Part shown: positions 50,644-56,440 of the stretch, in pieces
Layout of the letters: every line of letters begins with the position of its first letter
Numbering within the stretch: position 1 is the stretch's first letter
Source of the DNA: JAWPMV01 sp038527215
GTDB taxonomy: Bacteria > Bacteroidota > Bacteroidia > J057
Assembly: GCA_038527215.1 (NCBI GenBank)
Contig: JBCBGC010000039.1
Span: 1 to 56,440 of the forward strand
Length of the DNA: 56,440 nucleotides
Reading direction: 5' to 3'
Notes under the pieces: generated by a model
What the model saw: only the letters and a program-made list of their open reading frames with translations
The model's database searches: none
What the model was told of the DNA's origin: nothing
Program-made: the position numbers and the translations under genes

Positions 50644-51303
50644 ATGAGAAGCTTTCTGTTATCGCTGCTCCTGCTGCTTTGGCTCAGTCTGGCCTGGCTC
50701 CACCACGGCCAGGTAGCCAGAGCTGCCGGAAAACCGGTACAGCGGGTGGACCTTGCTGACCTAGCACTGGAAAACATTGCCACCCCTGTCTGGCCTGCCC
50801 AGAAAAATCAGTCCATAAGTGGTACCCCCCTGCAAATCGGCCATCGGAGATTCCGCCAGGGTATCGGCCTGCATGCGCCTAGCGAAATACAGCTTCACTT
50901 GGGTTCCAGCCCCTTACGCTTTTTGGCCTATGTAGGCGTAGATAACCGATTTCAGTCGGCATCAAGGAAAGCCGTAGATACTACGCTCCTGGCAGACGAC
51001 CTTCAGCTTTTTGTGGAGCAACCAGCCGGACGCTTCCTGGCTTATGGCCGCAATTATCCTCAGCCTTATGAGGGAGCGGTGCATCTACAAATTTGGGGAG
51101 ATGAGGTTTTGCTTTGGGAAAAAACGGGCGTCAAAAAAGGGGACAAAGCTTTGCGGATCGACCTGGATTTGATGGGGTTTACCTTTTTACGGCTGCTGGC
51201 CTTGCCAGGACCTGAGGGCCCGGAAGGGGATAAGGTGGATTGGGCCGAAGCCAGGATTCTTTATCGGGGCGAATCGCCCCAGATTCTCCCCATCAGGGAC
51301 TGA
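50644..51303 (+). CDS. NPCBM/NEW2-domain exported protein
   Basis: This 219-residue protein starts with a signal peptide or anchor (MRSFLLSLLLLLWLSLAWL). One NPCBM/NEW2-type carbohydrate-binding module fills most of it, at about residues 60-195: PLQIGHRRFRQGIGLHAPSEIQ, the RF-x-AYVGVDNRF-like segment LRFLAYVGVDNRF, and TFLRLLALPGPEGPEGDKVDWAEARILY split over the last strands. Such modules bind terminal galactose or similar sugars in CAZyme contexts. No catalytic domain is fused. It overlaps the end of the convergent hydrolase gene by 11 bp. Confidence 0.8.
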   Translation: MRSFLLSLLLLLWLSLAWLHHGQVARAAGKPVQRVDLADLALENIATPVWPAQKNQSISGTPLQIGHRRFRQGIGLHAPSEIQLHLGSSPLRFLAYVGVDNRFQSASRKAVDTTLLADDLQLFVEQPAGRFLAYGRNYPQPYEGAVHLQIWGDEVLLWEKTGVKKGDKALRIDLDLMGFTFLRLLALPGPEGPEGDKVDWAEARILYRGESPQILPIRD

Positions 51304-52246
51304 GCTTTCCTCTGAGCATGAAATCCCGTATATATTGCTCAAATGTTTCCTCCTGTTCGATGAACACAAAATGGCCCGCCTGAGGAATGAGGCGTAACTC
51401 AGCCTGCGGCATCATGGATGCCAATTTTTCGTGAGCTTCAAAGGGGGTAGCATCTTGCTGGCCATGCAGGATGAGCACTGGCAGTTCTAAGGCCGCCAAA
51501 TCCTCATACAAATCATAACCCGTCAGGTCGGGAACCAGATAAGGCCATTGGGGTTGACGAGCCTTCTGATCCTCAGGAATAAAGAGGGCCAAACTGTCCA
51601 GGAATTTTCGTTCATAAAAACTGGCGGCAAAACTAAAGCGAAAAGCGGCTTCAACCGCCTGAGGTTCCCGATTTTGGAAGGCTTCACTGCGCGTTAGGCG
51701 CTCCATGGTCAGTTGGTCGGCATCGGTAAACCTTTCCATCTGCCGGACCATCGACGGATAGATGTAGGAGGTATCTGCGGCCAGGCTATTGACGAGGATC
51801 AGGGAAGATAAGCGCTCGGGATGGCTGCGGGCATACCACATAGCCAGGAGGCCGCCCCAGGAGTGGCCCATAAGATGAAACTTGTCCAGCCCCAGGCTGT
51901 CTGCCAGCACGCTAATGTCCGCCACAAACTGAGCCATGTTCATCCGACTGCTGTCTGTCTCTACCGGAGAGCGTCCGCAGTTTCGCTGATCAAAAAAGAT
52001 GACCTGAAGGGAATCGCCCAGAGAGGACATTTGGGGATAGAGATATCCATGCTCCATGCCTGGACCGCCATGCAGAACGATCAGGGGTTCTCCACTGCCT
52101 TTTACCCGCACAAATAATTCCGTATCTCCCACCTTCATTAAGCCGTGCTGCTCAGAAGGAGAGACGGCTGGGGCGGGTGTTTGTTGACAGGCTATACCCA
52201 GAAGGCATCCTATCAGGATCAGAAAAAATCGGCTTGGGACAGTCAT
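51293..52246 (-). CDS. Alpha/beta-hydrolase lipoprotein (proline iminopeptidase-like)
   Basis: The start at 52246 (MTVPSRFFLILIGCLLGIAC) gives a lipoprotein signal with lipobox LGIAC; the longer reading adds 23 residues. The 317-residue enzyme has the full alpha/beta-hydrolase set: oxyanion region LHGGPGMEHGY, DQRNCGRSP, the nucleophile elbow MGHSWGG, the acidic residue in LILHGQQDATPFE and the final His in PQAGHFVFIEQ. The HGGPG and DQRxxGRS motifs are those of the proline iminopeptidase group. Being lipid-anchored, it should act in the periplasm or at the surface. The gene stands alone. Confidence 0.88.
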   Translation of the reverse strand: MTVPSRFFLILIGCLLGIACQQTPAPAVSPSEQHGLMKVGDTELFVRVKGSGEPLIVLHGGPGMEHGYLYPQMSSLGDSLQVIFFDQRNCGRSPVETDSSRMNMAQFVADISVLADSLGLDKFHLMGHSWGGLLAMWYARSHPERLSSLILVNSLAADTSYIYPSMVRQMERFTDADQLTMERLTRSEAFQNREPQAVEAAFRFSFAASFYERKFLDSLALFIPEDQKARQPQWPYLVPDLTGYDLYEDLAALELPVLILHGQQDATPFEAHEKLASMMPQAELRLIPQAGHFVFIEQEETFEQYIRDFMLRGKLSP

Positions 52247-52450
52247 GGTGATCAGATTTGGTAAGAAGGGCAAAAAAAACTTTTCCTGCTCAAAAGGCAA
52301 ACTTGTCAGCACCAACCAACGGCTGGCATAGTTGTAATTCTTTGAGTATGTTGTTAGCTCAAATTTCCAGTCATTCCTCAGAAGTGCCCTAACTACGCCT
52401 ATTCGTTCCTTTTTGGAAACATGTTTGGTGTACTAAAATTTGCGTGAACA

Positions 52451-53212
52451 ATGAAACTATTCGCTTTTCCCTCCGCCCTCCTGGCGGCCATGATGTTTGT
52501 CTTTTTGCCCTCCTGCATCGCCCAAAAATGGGACCGAGAGGCCCAGGACCCAGCTGCCACTGAGCTGTGGGAGCCTGTTCCCCCAAAAGTAACGCCCGGA
52601 AACAGTACCGCCGCCCCTTCCGATGCGATCGTACTTTTTGATGGAAAGGACCTTTCCAAATGGGAAACCGGAACAGGCGGCAAAGCGGAATGGTTGGTAG
52701 AAGACGGAGCGATGACCGTAGTAAAGGGAAAAGGGGGCATCCAAACCAAACAAGGCTTTGGCAGCTGCCAGTTGCATATTGAATGGAGAAGCCCCACGGT
52801 GATCGAAGGAGAAGGGCAAGGCCGGGGCAACAGTGGGATATTCCTCATGGGCATGTATGAAGTGCAAGTCCTTGACTCCTACGAAAGCCGGACCTACTCT
52901 AACGGGCAGGCCGCCAGTATCTATAAGCAACATGCTCCTCTGGTCAATGCGTGTAAAGCCCCTGGAGAGTGGCAAACCTATGACATCATCTTCATGGCGC
53001 CGATCTTCAATGACAAAGGGCAGGTATTAAGACCCGCTACCTTTACCGTGCTTCACAACGGGATTTTGGTGCAAAACCATGTAACGCTTCGAGGAGAAAC
53101 GCCCTATCGTGGGCTGGGAACCTATACCGCCCATGAAGGCAAACTCCCGCTGTCGCTACAGGATCACAGCAATCCGGTCAGCTTTCGGAATATCTGGATT
53201 CGGGAGCTTTAG
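52451..53212 (+). CDS. DUF1080 / 3-keto-disaccharide hydrolase-like protein
   Basis: This 253-residue exported protein has a signal with a possible lipobox (MMFVFLPSCIAQ). A DUF1080 (3-keto-disaccharide hydrolase) domain fills residues 57-250: IVLFDGKDLSKWETGTGGKAEW, the segment VIEGEGQGRGNSGIFLMGMYEVQVLDSY (in parts), NACKAPGEWQTYDIIFMAP and DHSNPVSFRNIWIREL. The family is a lectin-like jelly-roll with glycoside-processing roles; members cleave 3-keto-sugars. It is followed by yceI-, SUMF1- and Gfo/Idh/MocA-type genes on the same strand, the last a Tat-exported oxidoreductase that could supply keto-sugars. Confidence 0.9.
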   Translation: MKLFAFPSALLAAMMFVFLPSCIAQKWDREAQDPAATELWEPVPPKVTPGNSTAAPSDAIVLFDGKDLSKWETGTGGKAEWLVEDGAMTVVKGKGGIQTKQGFGSCQLHIEWRSPTVIEGEGQGRGNSGIFLMGMYEVQVLDSYESRTYSNGQAASIYKQHAPLVNACKAPGEWQTYDIIFMAPIFNDKGQVLRPATFTVLHNGILVQNHVTLRGETPYRGLGTYTAHEGKLPLSLQDHSNPVSFRNIWIREL

Positions 53213-53325
53213 AATTTCGCCTGTATCGTTGACGGATTCGCTCCGTCTCAAGATTGAAGCCTGATCGTTTGGAGGCATACCAGCCGGTTCCTATCTTCAG
53301 GAGCGATAACCCTACGCCAAAATTT

Positions 53326-53907
53326 ATGAGATTACTACTAACGCTGATCCTGAGCGCTTGCCTGCTGCAACCGACCTTTTCCCAGAAAGACCTTACCCTC
53401 CTTGGCAATAGCGAGGTCACGGTTGACGGGACCTCCACCGTCAGTGATTGGACCGTCACCGTGGGAGACAAGCTGGGAAGACTGATTGTTTCGGATGATT
53501 TTTCTGCCCGGCCCGCTGAGGGAGAATCCCTAGTAGGAGGCCGCCTGGTCTGTGTGGTAAAAAGCATGGATGGTGGAAGAGGGGAAACCATGAACGATAA
53601 GATTTACGCAGCTTTTGATCAAGGTTCTCACCCTCACATCACCTTTGATCTGACAGGGGGAAAGGTTAGCGCTCAGACTGAAAAAGGCTTTACGCTGCAA
53701 ACTTCTGGCACCCTGGCCATGGCAGGGAAGGAACAGGCCATCGAATTGGAGTTGGAAGGGGAAAGTCTCCCCGGCGGTGGCTATCGCCTCTTCGGGGATC
53801 ACACCTTTAATATGACAGCTTTTGGGATAGAGCCCCCGACCGCCTTCTTTGGCTCCCTGGAAGTGGCAGACCCCGTTACTGTGAAATTTAATCTGCTGTT
53901 TAAATAG
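53326..53907 (+). CDS. YceI-family exported protein
   Basis: The start at 53326 (MRLLLTLILSACLLQPTFSQ) gives a signal peptide; the longer reading from 53254 adds 24 residues crossing a partial repeat-like unit. The 193-residue protein is one YceI lipocalin-like barrel: VTVDGTSTVSDWTVTV, GRLVCVVKSMDGGRGETMNDKIYAAFD in part, HITFDLTGGKV and FGDHTFNMTAFGIEPPTAFF. YceI proteins bind polyisoprenoid-type lipids. Eight bases separate it from the SUMF1-like gene, so the two are cotranscribed. Confidence 0.88.
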   Translation: MRLLLTLILSACLLQPTFSQKDLTLLGNSEVTVDGTSTVSDWTVTVGDKLGRLIVSDDFSARPAEGESLVGGRLVCVVKSMDGGRGETMNDKIYAAFDQGSHPHITFDLTGGKVSAQTEKGFTLQTSGTLAMAGKEQAIELELEGESLPGGGYRLFGDHTFNMTAFGIEPPTAFFGSLEVADPVTVKFNLLFK

Positions 53908-53914
53908 ATAAAAC

Positions 53915-54892
53915 ATGAACCGAATCAGCCTCATTTTGATGGGAAGTCTTCTGCTGCTGCCTTTTTGCCTCCAGGCACAGGAGGGCGATCTCCCCCATTG
54001 CACCGATAGCATCCCCGGTACGGACATTAAGTTTAAGATGGTTAAAATCCCAGCGGGCGTCTTCACCCTCGGGAGTCCCGAAGGAGAGGAAGGTCGGACA
54101 GAAGATGAAGGACCCCAGCATCAAGTAGAAATCCCTTCCTTTTGGATGAGCATTTACGAGCTACGCTTTGAGGAGTACAATATTTTTCGGGACAAAGAAA
54201 AGGATAACGATACCAGCACCCATCCAGACGGAAACTATGACGTAGATGCCGCTTCTCGTCCCAGTCCCCCGTATGAAGATCCTACTTTTGGCATGGGCAA
54301 CGTGGGCTTTCCTGCTGGAAGCATGACCCAATATGGTGCCCTGAAGTATTGCAAATGGCTCTATCAGAAAACAGGGGTCTTCTACCGACTGCCAACGGAG
54401 GCTGAATGGGAGTATGCTTGCCGGGCGGGTACCACCACGCCTTTTGCTATTCCGGAAGGAGCCGACCTGGGAGACTACGCCTGGTACTACGAAAACAGTG
54501 AAGGCGTATATCATCCGGTAGGACAAAAGAAGCCCAATGCCTGGGGGCTGTACGACATGATGGGCAATGTAGCCGAATGGACCCTGGACCAATACAAAAA
54601 GGATTTTTATCAGGCAGGCGCAGACAGTGCGCGCTTGTGGCCCTGGTCTCGTCCCACCCGCTTACACCCGCGGACGGTCAAGGGGGGTTCATATGACGAT
54701 GATCCAGAGGAGCTTCGCGCTGCCAATCGCATTCAATCCAACATGGCCTGGAAAAGAAGGGACCCGCAGTTGCCCAAAAGCTTCTGGTGGAACACCGATT
54801 CTCCCTTTGTAGGCTTTCGGCTCGTCAAACCTGATCCTCAGCCTTCCCCCGAGGAAGTCCGGAAATTTTGGAAAATGACGCTGGATGAGTAA
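53915..54892 (+). CDS. SUMF1/EgtB/PvdO-like exported protein
   Basis: This 325-residue protein has a signal peptide (MNRISLILMGSLLLLPFCLQAQ) and one SUMF1-type domain at about residues 40-305: VKIPAGVFTLGSPEGEEGRTEDEGPQHQVEI (in part), RLPTEAEWEYACRAGTTTPF, GLYDMMGNVAEWTLDQY and TVKGGSYDDDPEELRAANRI, ending PFVGFRLVKP. In true formylglycine-generating enzymes two cysteines near the end hold the copper; no cysteine is present in this C-terminal half. It is therefore not a sulfatase activator but one of the many SUMF1-fold proteins of unknown role. No sulfatase gene is in the window. Confidence 0.88.
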   Translation: MNRISLILMGSLLLLPFCLQAQEGDLPHCTDSIPGTDIKFKMVKIPAGVFTLGSPEGEEGRTEDEGPQHQVEIPSFWMSIYELRFEEYNIFRDKEKDNDTSTHPDGNYDVDAASRPSPPYEDPTFGMGNVGFPAGSMTQYGALKYCKWLYQKTGVFYRLPTEAEWEYACRAGTTTPFAIPEGADLGDYAWYYENSEGVYHPVGQKKPNAWGLYDMMGNVAEWTLDQYKKDFYQAGADSARLWPWSRPTRLHPRTVKGGSYDDDPEELRAANRIQSNMAWKRRDPQLPKSFWWNTDSPFVGFRLVKPDPQPSPEEVRKFWKMTLDE

Positions 54893-54951
54893 CTTCTGAA
54901 GTCGGGTAGCAAATAGCCCGACCTTGACCCATATCCTACTACCCTACTACG

Positions 54952-56298
54952 ATGAACGACGTCAAATCCACGCTCGACCGCCGATCCTTTGTCAAGGGTT
55001 CCGGCCTCGCTATCGGAGGCCTGATGGCTTCTTCTTTTCCCCTCGGTGCCAGTGCTTTTCTGCACGGCGATGATACCATCAAGATTGGCTTGATTGGTTG
55101 TGGGGGCCGAGGTACCGGAGCAGCTATGCAAGCCCTTAGCACCAGCCAAAATGTCAAGCTGGTCGCCATGGCAGATGCTTTCCAGGACCGACTGGACAAA
55201 AGCTACAAGACCCTCACCGATCCCAATGCTTCAGACTGGTCTTCCTCAGATTCAGCAGACCTTCGGAGCCGTATTTCGGTTCCTCAGGAACATCGATTTG
55301 TAGGTTTTGATGCGTACAAAAATGTCATCGAACTCTGTGACGTCGTGGTGATCGCCACCCCTCCTGGCTTCCGACCTACCCACTTTGAGGCGGCCATTGC
55401 CGCCGACAAGCATGTCTTCATGGAAAAACCCGTGGCGACGGACGCACCCGGTATCCGAAAAGTGCTGGAAGTGGCCCAGGAAGCCAAGCGTAAAAAACTC
55501 AATGTAGTAGTCGGTTTACAACGCCACTACCAAACGGTCTACCGGGAATGGATCGAGCGCATTCACAACGGCGTCATTGGAGAAATTGTGGCTTCGAGAG
55601 TTTATTGGAACAGTGCCGGCGTATGGGTGAGAGAAAGAAAACCCGGCATGACCGAAATGGAATACCAGATGCGGAATTGGTATTATTTCAACTGGTTGTG
55701 TGGAGACCACATTACGGAACAGCACATTCACAACCTGGATGTAGGCAACTGGGTCAAGCAGGCCTATCCCATCAAAGCCTATGGCATGGGAGGTCGGGAA
55801 GTTCGAAAAGGAAAAGACCACGGCGAGATTTATGATCACCATGCGGTAGAGTTTGAGTATGCCGATGGCAGTCGGATGTTTAGCCAGTGCCGACATATCA
55901 AGGACTGCTCCAACCGGGTCAGCGAAGCCTTTCATGGCACCAATGGTTCTGCTCCCAAACCCGGCTTGCTCCTCGCATCCAATGGGTACAAAATCTGGGA
56001 ACATCGGGGCAAAAATGACCCCAATCCCTATCAGGTAGAACACGATGAGCTTTTTGCGGCTATCGCTAAAGGGGAATATAAATACGCCGATGCGGAAAAC
56101 GCAGCGAAGAGTACCATGACCTCTTTACTGGGGCGCATGGCTACCTATTCCGGACAGGAAGTAAGTTGGGATGAGGCCATAAATTCTGAGATTAGCCTGA
56201 TGCCTAAAACCCTGGCCTGGGATGCAGATCCGCCTATTATGCCGAATAAAGATGGCTCCTATCCCGTGGCAATTCCTGGGGTAACCAAGGTCATATAA
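54952..56298 (+). CDS. Tat-exported Gfo/Idh/MocA family oxidoreductase
   Basis: This 448-residue oxidoreductase has a twin-arginine signal (LDRRSFVKGSGLAIGG), so it is exported folded with its cofactor. The Rossmann start is IKIGLIGCGGRGTGAAMQ (residues 43-60), the EKP motif is HVFMEKPVATDAPG, and the second half contains the catalytic region GDHITEQHIHNLDVGNWV. It should oxidise or reduce sugars with NAD(P), probably at a ring carbon as in 3-keto-sugar forming members. It lies after DUF1080, YceI and SUMF1-like genes on the same strand; a 59-bp gap with GTCGGG/CCCGAC hairpin separates it from the last. Confidence 0.92.
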   Translation: MNDVKSTLDRRSFVKGSGLAIGGLMASSFPLGASAFLHGDDTIKIGLIGCGGRGTGAAMQALSTSQNVKLVAMADAFQDRLDKSYKTLTDPNASDWSSSDSADLRSRISVPQEHRFVGFDAYKNVIELCDVVVIATPPGFRPTHFEAAIAADKHVFMEKPVATDAPGIRKVLEVAQEAKRKKLNVVVGLQRHYQTVYREWIERIHNGVIGEIVASRVYWNSAGVWVRERKPGMTEMEYQMRNWYYFNWLCGDHITEQHIHNLDVGNWVKQAYPIKAYGMGGREVRKGKDHGEIYDHHAVEFEYADGSRMFSQCRHIKDCSNRVSEAFHGTNGSAPKPGLLLASNGYKIWEHRGKNDPNPYQVEHDELFAAIAKGEYKYADAENAAKSTMTSLLGRMATYSGQEVSWDEAINSEISLMPKTLAWDADPPIMPNKDGSYPVAIPGVTKVI

Positions 56299-56310
56299 AC
56301 ACTGAAAGCC

Positions 56311-56440
56311 TTGAAAAACAAAGGCCGGACGATTTTACCTACAAGACATCACTGCCAGCTGATCCTCCTCAGTGGGCTGGTGTTGGTATGGTCTATGCCG
56401 AGCCTTTCTCAAAACTGGCAGCGCTGGACCTTCGAGCATG
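56311..56440 (+). CDS. Exported protein, N-terminal fragment (cut by window edge)
   Basis: An open frame from a TTG at 56311 runs off the right edge. It encodes a signal-peptide-like start (KNKGRTILPTRHHCQ, then LILLSGLVLVWSMPSLSQ) followed by NWQRWTFEH. An alternative start is the ATG at 56395 region, too late for the signal. It lies 12 bases after the Gfo/Idh/MocA gene and is probably in the same operon. The visible part is too short to name; a link to ApbE-type flavin transferases, which can start similarly, is only a guess. Confidence 0.5.
   Translation, partial: MKNKGRTILPTRHHCQLILLSGLVLVWSMPSLSQNWQRWTFEH

Noticed and set aside
54901..54922. Terminator between the SUMF1-like and Gfo/Idh/MocA genes
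   Set aside because: GTCGGG/CCCGAC is only 6 bp with a 10-base loop and no T-run, so it is unlikely to stop transcription.
1..56440. tRNA or rRNA genes
   Set aside because: I found no sequence with a T-arm GTTCRANYC pattern in a cloverleaf context and no rRNA segments; a tRNAscan run would settle this.

Overview
The window looks like chromosome of a Bacteroidota bacterium, probably from the Saprospiria or a nearby lineage. Four things point there: secreted proteins ending in type IX secretion (T9SS) sorting domains, an OmpP1/FadL gene followed by a GDSL-like lipoprotein gene, the nusB-DUF1573-yajC-ybbR-coaE gene order, and promoter-like pairs of the form TTTG-N19-TAnnTTTG with hardly any Shine-Dalgarno sequence. 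I see no rRNA, tRNA, CRISPR array, insertion sequence, integrase or phage gene. About 50 protein genes fill the window. Two are cut by its edges.

Layout. 1-5.0 kb: a cut-off exported protein, then a pair of large T9SS cargo proteins (a seven-repeat protein and an FG-GAP-like propeller). 5.1-7.9 kb: an ECF sigma factor, its anti-sigma-like partner and an exported protein in one minus-strand operon. 8.0-14.9 kb: a giant DUF2339 membrane protein, a beta-barrel-like protein, an exported protein of unknown function and RlpA. 15.1-21.1 kb: RNase HI and two tandem-duplicated choice-of-anchor B cell-surface proteins. 21.1-24.4 kb: an inverted pair of perfect DnaA boxes, a catalytically degenerate M23-like lipoprotein, a small exported protein, a two-tier array of short palindromic repeats and a small membrane protein. 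24.4-29.8 kb: an exported DUF3352-like protein with a GT2 glycosyltransferase, then FadL with an inactive-looking GDSL lipoprotein. 29.8-35.1 kb: coaE, ybbR, yajC, DUF1573, NAD-type isocitrate dehydrogenase, nusB and leucine dehydrogenase. 35.3-41.6 kb: a lone nuoD, a divergent plsY-like gene, a GT-C-like membrane protein, an SDR, fabD and gluQ. 41.6-47.5 kb: a CrtI/CRTISO-like oxidoreductase, queD overlapping folE, a HisJ-type PHP phosphatase, an NTF2-like lipoprotein, a hairpin-rich non-coding stretch and a CPBP-like membrane protease. 47.5-56.4 kb: a T9SS-sorted M14 carboxypeptidase, GNAT, NPCBM and alpha/beta-hydrolase proteins, then a plus-strand run DUF1080 - YceI - SUMF1-like - Tat-exported Gfo/Idh/MocA - cut-off exported protein.

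How genes may work together (inference). The last run pairs an exported oxidoreductase with a DUF1080 protein, which suggests keto-sugar or glycoside processing outside the cytoplasm. The sigma/anti-sigma/exported trio looks like a self-contained envelope-response unit. coaE, yajC, ybbR and nusB form a housekeeping block. fabD, the SDR, plsY and FadL touch fatty-acid or phospholipid metabolism.

The least explained elements are the palindromic repeat array at 23142-23797, whose stems show compensatory changes, and the hairpin-rich non-coding stretch at 46000-46410, which may hold a structured RNA. Several genes (GDSL, M23, PlsY-like, CPBP, SUMF1-like) have lost residues normally needed for catalysis.
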